A DNA stretch of 64,000 nt from Mycobacterium sp. E3198. GTDB lineage: Bacteria > Actinomycetota > Actinomycetes > Mycobacteriales > Mycobacteriaceae. Position 1 is the first letter of the stretch, and each line of letters begins with the position of its first letter. A model generated the notes under the pieces. That model worked only from the letters and a program-made list of their open reading frames with translations, was not told where the DNA came from and did not search any database. The stretch is from NCBI RefSeq assembly GCF_001667015.1, contig NZ_LZIS01000028.1, positions 1 to 64,000 of the forward strand, read 5' to 3'. Below, in pieces: positions 25,975 to 35,109 of this stretch. The translations under genes and the position numbers were made by a program.

Positions 25975-27098
25975 AAGCCGTCGGCGGCAAGTTCGGCGCT
26001 CGGATGGTGGTTATCGTCGCCATCGTGGCGTTGGTGGTTGCGGCCGTCGGGGTTGGGTGGTGGTACCTGGGCTCTGACGAAGACGCGATCACTGTGACAG
26101 CCCAATTCGACAGCGCCTCAGGCCTGTACGAGGGCAACGTGGTGGCAGTTCTGGGAATGCCGGTCGGCAAGATTACCAAGATCACTGCGAAGGGCGGCTA
26201 TGTCGAAGTTCAGTTCACCATCGCACGCGATGTCAAAGTTCCCGCGGACGCCGACGCCGTCACGATATCGACATCCATCCTCACCGACCGCCAGATCGAA
26301 CTCACCCCGCCCTACCGCGGCGGTCCGGTCATGGAAGACCACGACACCATCGGCTTAACCCGAACCAAAACGCCCGTCGAATTCAGCCGCGTGCTGGCCG
26401 TTCTCGATAAGGTGACCAAGTCGCTCGAAGGCGACGGTCACGGCGGCGGTCCCGTCGCCGACGTCCTCAATAACGGGACCGACGTGGTGGACGGCAACGG
26501 CGGAAGAATCAAGGGCGCGCTCAACGAGCTGTCGAAGGCGCTGCGCCTGAGTAGTGACGGCGGCGCAGCGACCCGTGAGCAGATCACCACGATCGTCAAG
26601 AACATCAGCACCCTGTTCGACGCCGCGGCCGCCAATGACGCCAAACTGCGCGAGTTTGCCTCCACCATCCACCAAGTCAGTGAGATCATGGCCGACGAGG
26701 ACATCGGTAGCGGGAACACAGGCCGCAAACTCGACCAGCTGGTCCAACGGGCCGGCGACCTGCTCGACACCAACCGCGAAGCAATCAAAGATGCCTTGCT
26801 CAAAGGCAATACCACGCTGAAAACGGTCACCGACAAGCGGCGCGACCTCGCTGAACTTCTGGACGTAGCTCCGCTGGTGGCCGACAACGCCTACAACATG
26901 ATCGACCGGGCAAACGGCAGCGTGCGCGCGCGCTTCCTGACGGATCGATTGCTTTTCGACAGCCAATACACCAAAGAGATCTGCAACCTGATGGGCCTTC
27001 GACAACTCGGCTGCAGCACCGGGACCATCCAGGATTTCGGACCGGATTTCGGATTGACATATGTGCTGGACGGCCTGGCGGCGATGGGGCAGAAATGA
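25971..27098 (+). CDS. mceD: Mce-family protein D
   Basis: 375 residues from a GTG inside the mceC stop. Membrane anchor at about 12-32 (VVIVAIVALVVAAVGVGWW), MCE domain at about 45-115 (GLYEGNVVAVLGMPVGKITKI), long helices, then a C-terminal cysteine pair (EICNLMGLRQLGC). Component of the Mce import complex. Overlaps mceE by 4 bases (ATGA). Confidence 0.92.
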   Translation: MKAVGGKFGARMVVIVAIVALVVAAVGVGWWYLGSDEDAITVTAQFDSASGLYEGNVVAVLGMPVGKITKITAKGGYVEVQFTIARDVKVPADADAVTISTSILTDRQIELTPPYRGGPVMEDHDTIGLTRTKTPVEFSRVLAVLDKVTKSLEGDGHGGGPVADVLNNGTDVVDGNGGRIKGALNELSKALRLSSDGGAATREQITTIVKNISTLFDAAAANDAKLREFASTIHQVSEIMADEDIGSGNTGRKLDQLVQRAGDLLDTNREAIKDALLKGNTTLKTVTDKRRDLAELLDVAPLVADNAYNMIDRANGSVRARFLTDRLLFDSQYTKEICNLMGLRQLGCSTGTIQDFGPDFGLTYVLDGLAAMGQK

Positions 27099-28309
27099 TC
27101 GCCGGACGCTCGAAAGCAGCCGCCGCGATCGTCGCCGCGGCGATCGTCAGCGGCGGATGCGCCACGAACGGCCTCGCCAGCCTCCCGCTCCCGGCGCCCG
27201 GGTTGGGGTCGGGGGGATACACCTTGAACGCGGTGTTCTCCAACGCACTTAACCTTCCGATGAACGCGAAGGTGAAACTGGCCGGAGCCGACGTCGGCCA
27301 GGTCGAATCGATGGTCGCGCGCAACTACACCGCGGTGACCACGCTGCGGATCAGGAACGGCGTCCTGCTGCCGCGGGGTAGCACCGCCGAGTTGCGCACC
27401 GCGACACCGCTGGGCGATGTGTTCGTTTCGGTCAAGCCGCCCGCCGATCCCGATGCGACCATAGCGATGTTGAAGGACGGCGACACCATCGGCTTGGATT
27501 CGACGGCTGCGGCCGCGACGGTCGAGTCGGTGCTCAGCTCGGCGGCGATCCTGGTGAACGGCGGCGCAGTGCGCAACCTCACCCACCTCATCAACGGTTT
27601 CGGCAAGGCGACCGGCGATCAGGGCCAAGCATTCGGCGACCTCATCCGCAAGTCGAACCAACTCGTCGGTACCCTCGACTCGCGATCGGACCAGATCTCG
27701 AGCGCGCTGACCGAATTGTCCCGTCTCGCAGATCGACTGGACGAAAAGAACCGCAGCATCACCGAACTGATGGCGGCCGCGAACCCTGCCACCTCGGCGC
27801 TGGCGGATAACACACGACAGCTTTCAGAGCTGGTCACACAAGTCGGCGACACCACCCGGCTGTTGGCGAGGTTCCCGTCGCTCGGGGGAACCGACACCAG
27901 TGGCAGAAGCATCATCCGCGACCTCAACGCGGTCGCCGGGGCGGCCAATGACGTTGCGGTGAGCCCGGATACCAGCTGGCTGGCCTTGAACCGGCTCATT
28001 CCCCCGTTGGTCAAATCCACAGCGGGAAACTCGATCTCGGTGAACGTGAGCGTCGATAAGATCATGCTCGGATCGCTCCCCGACATCGGGTTCCCCGGTG
28101 ACATCGGTCTGCACGGACCGCACCACTACAACGTGAACCTGCTCGTCGGCACCCTCAAGTACACTTTGTGGCGCCTGCAGGAACGCGTCGTCGGCAGGGG
28201 CCCGAACTCTCCGCAGGTGCCCGTCATCCCGGACCCGAGCATCCCGGGCCAAATCGATGTCGCGCCCGGGCCGCCGCCAGGCCCACAACCACCGGGAACT
28301 CCGCCGTGA
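27095..28309 (+). CDS. mceE: Mce-family lipoprotein E
   Basis: 404 residues. The signal peptide ends in a lipobox-like VSGGC with Cys22, so this is the lipid-anchored subunit (Lpr class) found at position E of every mce operon. MCE domain at about 40-115 (NLPMNAKVKLAGADVGQVESM), then helices. The C-terminal ~40 residues are proline-rich. The stop overlaps the GTG of mceF. Confidence 0.92.
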   Translation: MIAGRSKAAAAIVAAAIVSGGCATNGLASLPLPAPGLGSGGYTLNAVFSNALNLPMNAKVKLAGADVGQVESMVARNYTAVTTLRIRNGVLLPRGSTAELRTATPLGDVFVSVKPPADPDATIAMLKDGDTIGLDSTAAAATVESVLSSAAILVNGGAVRNLTHLINGFGKATGDQGQAFGDLIRKSNQLVGTLDSRSDQISSALTELSRLADRLDEKNRSITELMAAANPATSALADNTRQLSELVTQVGDTTRLLARFPSLGGTDTSGRSIIRDLNAVAGAANDVAVSPDTSWLALNRLIPPLVKSTAGNSISVNVSVDKIMLGSLPDIGFPGDIGLHGPHHYNVNLLVGTLKYTLWRLQERVVGRGPNSPQVPVIPDPSIPGQIDVAPGPPPGPQPPGTPP

Positions 28310-29556
28310 TCGCCGCGATAGCGAACTTCGTCGTCCGTGCGGTGCGGACAGGTCATAGACAACAGGTGTGGCTGTCGGTGGCGGGTTTGGTGCTCACCCT
28401 GGTTGTGGCCACCGCCTATCTGTTGGTCGGAGCGCTGCGGGTGACGCCGTTCGCATCCTCGTACGAGGTCACCGTTCAATTGCCGGAATCTGGTGGCCTG
28501 CTGCCCAACCAAGACGTCGCGTTGCGCGGGGTGCGGATCGGACGGGTCAAGTCGCTGCAGATCACCAACCGGGGTGTGAATGCCGTCGCCAGCATCTCGT
28601 CGAAGGTGAGAATCCCAGCGAGCGCGGTCGTACATGTGTCGGCGCTCTCGCCGGCAGGCGAGCAATACATCAACTTCGAAGCCGAATCCAACGCCGGACC
28701 TTACTTGCACGAAGGCAGTCTCATCGGCCTGGACCGGACCACGGTCCCGGTCAGTTTGGCGCAGTTGCTCGGCGACGCCGACGGACTGCTGGCGCAGGTC
28801 GACCCACGCAAGATCGAGTTGATCAAGAAGGAACTGAGCCTGAGCAAAGAGGGCCCGGCGAAGCTGGCGGCCATCGTCGACGGCGGCACGTTCCTGCTCT
28901 CGACGCTCGACTCGGTGCTGCCCCAAACCACCAGCATCATCAAGACCAGCCGGGTGGTGCTCACGCTCGCGGCCGACAAGAACACCGGTTTGGCCGCCAC
29001 CACCAAAGAACTCGATCGGACGCTGGCCGGGGTGGCCCGGATGGAGGGCGGCTACCGCAGCTTGACAGCCGAGACGCCGCACACGCTTTCGGCCGTCGAC
29101 AACTTGTTCGCCGACAACTCCGACACCATGGTGCAGCTGCTAGGCAGCATGGCCACCGTTTCCCAGCTCATGTACCTGCGGGTGCCGGCGCTCAACGCGC
29201 TGTTCCCCGACTACCGCGGTTCGGTGTTGGATGCGGTGGCCAGCGCCTTCCACGACCACGGCGTCTGGGCCACAGCCGATCTTTACCCCCGCTACGTCTG
29301 CGACTACGGGACACCGGCGCATGCGTCATCGGCGGCCGACTACTACGAGCCGTTCATGTACACCTACTGCCGCGACGACGACCCCGCCGTCTCGATCCGG
29401 GGGGCCAAGAATGCGCCGCGGCCCGGAGGCGACGACACGGCAGGCCCGCCCCCGGGTGCGGACCTGGGGCGCAGGACCGACCCAATACCACGGGGTCGCT
29501 ACACAATTCCCACTCCGTACGGTGGGCCGGCGCTGCCGATCGAACCGCCGCATTAA
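28306..29556 (+). CDS. mceF: Mce-family protein F
   Basis: 416 residues from GTG 28306. Membrane anchor at about 22-45 (WLSVAGLVLTLVVATAYLLVG), MCE domain at about 55-125 (GGLLPNQDVALRGVRIGRVKSLQI), a helical region, and a C-terminal tail with cysteines near CDYG and YCRDD followed by a proline/glycine/arginine-rich end. Last of the six Mce subunits; the Mce-associated gene follows after 33 bases. Confidence 0.92.
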   Translation: MIAAIANFVVRAVRTGHRQQVWLSVAGLVLTLVVATAYLLVGALRVTPFASSYEVTVQLPESGGLLPNQDVALRGVRIGRVKSLQITNRGVNAVASISSKVRIPASAVVHVSALSPAGEQYINFEAESNAGPYLHEGSLIGLDRTTVPVSLAQLLGDADGLLAQVDPRKIELIKKELSLSKEGPAKLAAIVDGGTFLLSTLDSVLPQTTSIIKTSRVVLTLAADKNTGLAATTKELDRTLAGVARMEGGYRSLTAETPHTLSAVDNLFADNSDTMVQLLGSMATVSQLMYLRVPALNALFPDYRGSVLDAVASAFHDHGVWATADLYPRYVCDYGTPAHASSAADYYEPFMYTYCRDDDPAVSIRGAKNAPRPGGDDTAGPPPGADLGRRTDPIPRGRYTIPTPYGGPALPIEPPH

Positions 29557-29589
29557 GACCTCAACACATCCACCCCGAGGGAGATGATC

Positions 29590-30273
29590 ATGGCCGTAAC
29601 AACTGACAAAAAACTCGCCACTGAGGTCGAGGAGGTCGAAGAACCCGACGTTGCCGGCGTAGAAACCGGCGCCGAAGACGAAGCCTCCGCAGAGACTGAG
29701 GCCGTCGATGGGGGTGAGGAAGACGAAGAAGACGACGACCTGCGGTTGACGGGGAAGGGCGGCAAGACCGACCGAGTCAAGCTCCGTCACCGACCGTGGA
29801 GGCGGTCTCTGCGCCGCGGCATCATGCCGTTGTTGCTTGTTGCATCACTTACTGTTTCGGGCTTTCTCGGTTGGAGGCAGTGGCAAGAGCATCAGGTAAC
29901 GCTCGCGGGCCAGCAGGCCCAGCAAGCGGCCATCGCCTACGCCCAGGTGCTGACCAGTATCGACTCCAACAACGTCGACCAGAACTTCCGGCAGGTACTC
30001 GACGGAGCGACCGGTGAGTTCAAGGACATGTACACCCAGTCCAGCGTGCAGCTTCGACAACTGCTGATCGATAACAAGGCCACCGCACACGGGGTGGTAG
30101 TGGACTCCGCGATTCAAACGGCGTCCACCAACAAGGTTGTCGTGCTGGTGTTTATCGACCAGACTGTCACCAACACTGCAGCACCTGATCCGCGCATCGA
30201 CCGCAGCAGGATCAAGATCACCATGGAAAAGGTCGACGGTCGCTGGCGTGCCAGCAAGGTGCAGTTGCTGTGA
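29590..30273 (+). CDS. Mce-associated membrane protein (Mas)
   Basis: About 227 residues. The first ~60 are very acidic (runs of Glu/Asp), then a basic stretch and one membrane segment at about 75-97 (MPLLLVASLTVSGFLGW), then an exported NTF2-like domain (QQAAIAYAQVLTSID...). This is the Mce-associated protein plan; such proteins stabilise Mce complexes. ATG 29590 is chosen because GAGGGAG lies six bases before it; ATG 29584 is too close to that site. Confidence 0.88.
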   Translation: MAVTTDKKLATEVEEVEEPDVAGVETGAEDEASAETEAVDGGEEDEEDDDLRLTGKGGKTDRVKLRHRPWRRSLRRGIMPLLLVASLTVSGFLGWRQWQEHQVTLAGQQAQQAAIAYAQVLTSIDSNNVDQNFRQVLDGATGEFKDMYTQSSVQLRQLLIDNKATAHGVVVDSAIQTASTNKVVVLVFIDQTVTNTAAPDPRIDRSRIKITMEKVDGRWRASKVQLL

Positions 30274-31037
30274 TGCGGCGGCTCTTGGCAACGGTGATCT
30301 TGGTTGCGACTACGGGGATCCCGGGGACGGCGACCGCGCGAGCGTCGGCGCCGTCGTTCTGCGGCGAGCTGGGCGGCGACTGGGACGGGCAATACTGCCA
30401 TACTACGGTGACCTCGGAGCGCAACGCTGTGCGCAACATCAAAGTCGCCGTGCCCGGGGACCTCGTAGACAACCCGACGACACGTGGGGTGGTGCGCGAC
30501 TACCTGCGCACCCTAGTCAGCAATTGGCGAAACGCCAACGCGCACATGGCCGCCGACAGCTACGGCGAGGAGAACTACGAAATCTTCTCGCACGGCAACC
30601 TGCTCAGCGCGGTCTTCCACGAGGATTACCACGCCGACGGACCAAAGCCCAACAACGCCTACCGCACCTTCACGTTCGACATGACGAGCGGCAGGCGACT
30701 GCAGCTGGCGGATCTGACGACATCAACTCCGTTGACTGCCATTCCCCCGTTGGCTCAGCCCTTCATCGAAACTGCGCTCAATCAAGCGCCGCCACCACAC
30801 GACCCGGGAACCTACCCGTTCGTCATCGACCGCTGGACTCCCGACAAGGTCTACTCCGGCGCATACAAGGCATGGGCGCTAACTCCTGACGAACTGATTC
30901 TTTACATGCCGGACTACCCCGTCGGTCACGACGAGCCGATCAACTTCACGCCAGGAACGATGCAGTGGTACATGGACGGGGGGACCGTCCAAGTTCATAT
31001 CCCTCTGTCGGCCCTGGGTTCAGTGCTGCGCATCTAA
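30273..31037 (+). CDS. Secreted MPT64-like / DUF3298 (RsiV-fold) protein
   Basis: About 254 residues with a cleavable signal peptide (basic start, hydrophobic core, likely cut near TARA-SA). The mature part begins with a Cys-ELGG-x-Cys arrangement and contains NNAYRTFTFDMTSGRRLQLADL near residue 130, the hallmark of DUF3298. The order of features matches the MPT64 family of mycobacterial secreted antigens. Function is unknown. The start overlaps the Mas stop, and GTG 30270 is an alternative. Being last in a mce operon suggests a role with the transporter or its lipid outside the membrane. Confidence 0.8.
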   Translation: MRRLLATVILVATTGIPGTATARASAPSFCGELGGDWDGQYCHTTVTSERNAVRNIKVAVPGDLVDNPTTRGVVRDYLRTLVSNWRNANAHMAADSYGEENYEIFSHGNLLSAVFHEDYHADGPKPNNAYRTFTFDMTSGRRLQLADLTTSTPLTAIPPLAQPFIETALNQAPPPHDPGTYPFVIDRWTPDKVYSGAYKAWALTPDELILYMPDYPVGHDEPINFTPGTMQWYMDGGTVQVHIPLSALGSVLRI

Positions 31038-31065
31038 TTCGCCGTCGCTTAACCCAGCGAGCGAA
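31038..31065 (+). terminator. Possible terminator after the mce operon
   Basis: Nested arms TTCGC/GCGAA and TCGCT/AGCGA form an imperfect hairpin directly behind the stop of the MPT64-like gene. It has no U-tract, as is usual in mycobacteria. The rest of the gap to 31153 shows nothing clear. Confidence 0.35.
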
Positions 31066-31153
31066 ATCGATAATTCGCCGCTGATCACCGGCAACACGAC
31101 CCGATATCGCCGCTCGGCCACGGTTAACTAGCATCGGATGAGCGCGAACATGT

Positions 31154-32326
31154 TCAGATCGCGCCAGTCGAACGGAGCCGCTCAATTCCGGCCGCGTCGT
31201 AGCCCGCCAGGCGGGTGAGCACCTCTTCCGTATGCTGCCCGACGTGCGGCGCTCCCGGCGGTGCGAATCCGTCGTCGGGTTTGGTCTTGATGCACGTGCC
31301 GACCATTCTCTTCGAGGTCCCGTCAGGCTGTGCTTGCTCATAGACAAGTCGGCGAGCCTTCGTGTGGTCGTCGTCGAACAGATCGGCGCCCAAAAACGCT
31401 GGCGCACCCGCGATATCGGTCGCGATAAAGAAGTCGGTCCATTCCCTGCGAGTGCGGGCCTTGAAGATCGCCGTCAACTCGTTGCGCAGCCGAGCCTCTG
31501 CCTCAACATCCTCTCCCGGCTTCTGGCGCCCCGGTTCGTAGAGATCCATCCTGTCGAGTGACTCGCAGAATCTGAGCCAGAACTTGTCCTCCAGGGCGTT
31601 GAACACCACGTAGTTGCCGTCGCTCGTTTCGTAGTACTGGTAGCGAAGCGAGGCGCGGATTCCCTCCCCGTAGGACGGTTGACCGTTCGCCAACGCCGTG
31701 AGGTGCTGAAAGTTCCAGTTGATCGCCGCATCGACCTGCGCCACTTCGATGTACTGCGGCTGGCGGTCGCGCTCGGCGGCGTGCAGCGCGGCGAGTACAC
31801 CCACCGCTGCGTACAGCGGTCCCGACAGCACCCCGGTCGTTCCTGTCGCCGCACCCGAAAGGCGTGGCGTTCCATCCGCTTCGATGATCGGCGGACTCAA
31901 GCCGGCGAAACAGTCGAAGGACAGCCCGTGTGTGGGTAATCGGGTGTAGGGCCCGTAGCTGCCCATGCCATTGAGCACGCAGTAGACAACCGTCGGGTTG
32001 GCGGCGACGATGTCGTCGTAGCCGAACCCGAGCCGGTGCGCCGCTCCGTAACGCAGGCCGTCGATCACCACTGCCGATGTCGCGGCCAGGCGGCGAAACG
32101 CTTCTTGCCCCTCAGCCGTTTTCAAGTTGATCGCCACGCTCTTCTTGCCGCGGTTCCAGTGCCAGTCCTGCAGCTCGCCGCCCGAAACCGCCGAACCGCG
32201 AAACCCACCGCCGCCAGGCGGCTCCACCTTGATGACCTCTGCGCCGAGGTCGGCCAGGTGCCCGCCCAGTGCGTCCGTGGAGAAGAGTGACACCTCGAGG
32301 ACTCGAACGTCCTTGAGAAGTTCCAT
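31154..32326 (-). CDS. Class III (CaiB/BaiF) CoA-transferase
   Basis: 390 residues. Opening MELLKDVRVLEVSLFSTDALGGHLADLGAEVIKVE, RGKKSVAINL near residue 60 and PLYAAVGVLAALHAAER near 180. The catalytic-aspartate position reads threonine (TGTTGVLSG), so its activity needs care. It ends with the HVGQHTEEVL motif. Convergent with the mce operon and 17 bases downstream of the aldehyde dehydrogenase gene in a leftward operon that starts at 36336. Confidence 0.83.
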   Translation of the reverse strand: MELLKDVRVLEVSLFSTDALGGHLADLGAEVIKVEPPGGGGFRGSAVSGGELQDWHWNRGKKSVAINLKTAEGQEAFRRLAATSAVVIDGLRYGAAHRLGFGYDDIVAANPTVVYCVLNGMGSYGPYTRLPTHGLSFDCFAGLSPPIIEADGTPRLSGAATGTTGVLSGPLYAAVGVLAALHAAERDRQPQYIEVAQVDAAINWNFQHLTALANGQPSYGEGIRASLRYQYYETSDGNYVVFNALEDKFWLRFCESLDRMDLYEPGRQKPGEDVEAEARLRNELTAIFKARTRREWTDFFIATDIAGAPAFLGADLFDDDHTKARRLVYEQAQPDGTSKRMVGTCIKTKPDDGFAPPGAPHVGQHTEEVLTRLAGYDAAGIERLRSTGAI

Positions 32327-32343
32327 CACGCGACCTTTCGCCG

Positions 32344-33867
32344 CTACATCATGGTGATCGATTTGAGCTCGGTGTATTCCTCGAAGCCCCAGCGCCCCTG
32401 CTCACGGCCAAGTCCACTTTGCTTGAAGCCGCCGAACGGCCCCCCGCCGTTGAACATCCCGCGCGCAGGCAGAGACCAGCCGGGACCCTGCCCGTCACCT
32501 CGGTTGGCTCCGAGGTCGGCCCCGGGTGCGACAGTCTGCACCATGACGGTGCCGGTTCGGATCTGCCTGGCGACGTTGAATCCCCTCGCGGGGTTGCGGG
32601 TCATCACCAGACCCGCCAGACCGTAGATGGAGTCGTTCGCGATGCGGATCGCTTCGTCTTCGGAGCGATAGGTGATCACCGCCAGCACGGGCCCGAACAC
32701 CTCCTCCTGACATAGGCGCATGTCGTTGCGGCAGTCGACAAACGCCGTCGGTTCGTAGTAGAAGCCGCGTGCGAGATGTTCGGGGCGTTTGCCGCCGGCC
32801 ACCAACCGCGCGCCTTCTTGCAGACCCGACTGAACGAACGACTCAACTCGCTGTCGCTGCTGATCCCTGATCAGCGGCCCGACGACCGTGGTGGGATCAC
32901 GCGGGTCCCCGACCGTGATCATGGGAACCATGGCTTTGAGGCCCTCGACATACGCGTCGAGCAGACGCTCGGGCAACAGAAGTCGCGACGTGACGGTGCA
33001 TGCTTGTCCGGCATGCATCAGCACTTGCCCGAATCCTATTCCGGCGACGTCACTTTCGGTGACATCGTCCAGCACGATGTGCGCGCTCTTGCCGCCTAGT
33101 TCCAGCTGTGCGCGTTTCATGGTGGCCGCCGATAGTTCGCGGATGCGTCGACCGGTCGCCGTCGAACCGGTGAACCCGATCATGTCGACGCCCCGGTGGG
33201 TAGACAGCTCCTCCCCCACGTCGGCACCGCCCGCGACCACGTTGAACACTCCCGGCGGGAGGCCCGCTTCCTCACCGACCTTGGCCAGCTCCAAGGCGTT
33301 CATGGGGGTCCACGGGTGGGGCTTGAGCACCACGCTGCAGCCGACCGCCAAAGCGGCCAGGCACTTCTGAATGTTGATCGAGAAAGGAAAGTTGAACGGG
33401 GTGATGATTCCGACCACCCCGACCGGTTCCCGGACGACGGTGACGCCGCCCAGGCCGGTCGGTGAAACCATGGGCCCGCCCGGCGTTTCCACCCACGTCA
33501 CATCGTGTTCGACGAACTCGCCGTAATAGTGCGCGGCCTCGATGGCACCGCCAACCTGAATCAGGTCGGTGATGAAGCCGGTCGAGCCGATCTCGGCGAC
33601 GACGAGCTCACGCAGTTCCGCTTTGCGCTCGTCGAGGATCTTGGCGAACCGCTTGATGATCTTTGCCCGTTCCCGGACGGACATCCACGGCCACGGCCCG
33701 TCGTCGAAAGCCCGTCGAGCGGCGGCGATCGCCATGGCCGCCTGCTTCGGTCCCCCGTCGACGACTCGGCCGATCAACTCCTCATTGGACGGGTCGATGA
33801 CATCGATGGTGCCGACGGCGTTGTCGCTCAACCACTGACCGTCGATGAAGCTCTGGTACTCCCGCAT
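32344..33867 (-). CDS. Aldehyde dehydrogenase (NAD(P)-dependent)
   Basis: 507 residues. Asn159 (TPFNFP), Glu257 (LELGGKSAH) and the nucleophile Cys290 (GQACTVTSR) are all in place, with NAD-binding GFTGSTATG near 231-239. The full catalytic set makes oxidation of an aldehyde to an acid likely. ATG 33867 is preferred over TTG 33870. Between an amidohydrolase and a CoA-transferase, it fits a route alcohol to aldehyde to acid to CoA ester. Confidence 0.93.
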   Translation of the reverse strand: MREYQSFIDGQWLSDNAVGTIDVIDPSNEELIGRVVDGGPKQAAMAIAAARRAFDDGPWPWMSVRERAKIIKRFAKILDERKAELRELVVAEIGSTGFITDLIQVGGAIEAAHYYGEFVEHDVTWVETPGGPMVSPTGLGGVTVVREPVGVVGIITPFNFPFSINIQKCLAALAVGCSVVLKPHPWTPMNALELAKVGEEAGLPPGVFNVVAGGADVGEELSTHRGVDMIGFTGSTATGRRIRELSAATMKRAQLELGGKSAHIVLDDVTESDVAGIGFGQVLMHAGQACTVTSRLLLPERLLDAYVEGLKAMVPMITVGDPRDPTTVVGPLIRDQQRQRVESFVQSGLQEGARLVAGGKRPEHLARGFYYEPTAFVDCRNDMRLCQEEVFGPVLAVITYRSEDEAIRIANDSIYGLAGLVMTRNPARGFNVARQIRTGTVMVQTVAPGADLGANRGDGQGPGWSLPARGMFNGGGPFGGFKQSGLGREQGRWGFEEYTELKSITMM

Positions 33868-33890
33868 CAAACGTATCCGTCGGCCGTGGA

Positions 33891-35096
33891 TTACGTCAGC
33901 GTCGGATACGGGGCGGGCTCGAAGTCGAAGACCCGGCGGGCGTTGCCCTGCAGCACTTTGTACTTGTCGAGGTCGGACCGGCCGTCGAGTGCCTTGTGAG
34001 CGGCCTGAAGCGAGTTGGGCCAGAGGCTGTCGGTGTGCGGATAATCCGTTTCGATCATCACATTTTCGACGCCGATGAAGTCGAGGTTCGCCGCCCCGAA
34101 GTCGTCCTCGATGAAGCAGCCGTACATGTGGTCGCGGAAGAGCTGGCGTGGAGACTCCGGGAAGATCTCGGGGTCGGTGGGCACGGGGGTCAAGCGCATC
34201 GTGGCCGGGTCAACCGCCCAGTTATTGGCGCGCAGGTATTGGTAGTCGGCGGCGACATGTTCGGCGCGCTCGATGAGGTAGGGAATCCAGCCGATGCCGC
34301 CCTCGGCCAGCACGATCTTCAGATCGGGATACTTCTGCAGCTTGCCCGAGAACAGCCAGTCGGTAGTCGAATTCGCCAGATTGAGGTTGATGTTGACCGC
34401 CTGAACCCCGAAAGGTGCGTCGGGTGATGTGGTCGGGCTGACGGACGACGAACCGATATGTGTGCACAGCGGCATCTTCGTCTCGTTCGCGACCGCGAAG
34501 AAATCGTCCCACGCTCCCGAATGGATCGACGGAAATCCCAGCGGGTGCATGTTTTCGGAGAAGGCAATGGCTTTGGCGCCCTTGCCGGCGCAGCGTAGCG
34601 TCTCCTCGACGGCCAGTCGGGTATCCCACAGCGGAACGATGACCATCGGGATGTAGCGACCGGGCGCCGCCGCGCACCACTCGTCGATGACGAAGTCGTT
34701 GTAGGCGCGCACGCACTTGATTGCCAGGTCGCGGTCACCGAGGTGGGCGAACATCTGACCGCAGAACCGGGGGAAGAACGGAAAGTTCAATCCGGCGATC
34801 ACGTGATCCTCGTCCATGTCGGGGATGCGGGCCACCGGGTCGAAGTATGCGCGGGGCATCTCGTCGTAATTCACTGGCAGCGGGGAATACTCGGCCGGCC
34901 TTTGGTGCGCCGCGACCAGGATGCCCATCACCGACGCGCGCGCTTGGTCGTAGATCCACGTGTCGACACCGTCGATGCGCTCGACGTGTGGCACCCGATC
35001 GCGGTCGGCGGCCGATGCGCGGTCGACCCACAGGTTGGGCGGCTCGATGATGTGGTCATCGACGGAGATCATCCATTGCAGATCTTGCTTGTCCAC
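33891..35096 (-). CDS. Amidohydrolase-2 family metal-dependent hydrolase/decarboxylase
   Basis: 401 residues from GTG 35096, which has a GGGAGGA site six bases away; an open frame further up to 35216 is a shadow of the P450 gene. ISVDDHIIEPPNLW near the start, LAEGGIGWIPYLIERAEH near 260 and ETDYPHTDSLWP near 350 repeat the layout of the 15402-16721 protein. The two are clearly paralogues. Predicted zinc or manganese hydrolase/decarboxylase acting on a pathway acid. Confidence 0.87.
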   Translation of the reverse strand: MDKQDLQWMISVDDHIIEPPNLWVDRASAADRDRVPHVERIDGVDTWIYDQARASVMGILVAAHQRPAEYSPLPVNYDEMPRAYFDPVARIPDMDEDHVIAGLNFPFFPRFCGQMFAHLGDRDLAIKCVRAYNDFVIDEWCAAAPGRYIPMVIVPLWDTRLAVEETLRCAGKGAKAIAFSENMHPLGFPSIHSGAWDDFFAVANETKMPLCTHIGSSSVSPTTSPDAPFGVQAVNINLNLANSTTDWLFSGKLQKYPDLKIVLAEGGIGWIPYLIERAEHVAADYQYLRANNWAVDPATMRLTPVPTDPEIFPESPRQLFRDHMYGCFIEDDFGAANLDFIGVENVMIETDYPHTDSLWPNSLQAAHKALDGRSDLDKYKVLQGNARRVFDFEPAPYPTLT

Positions 35097-35109
35097 GACT
35101 TCCTCCCAT

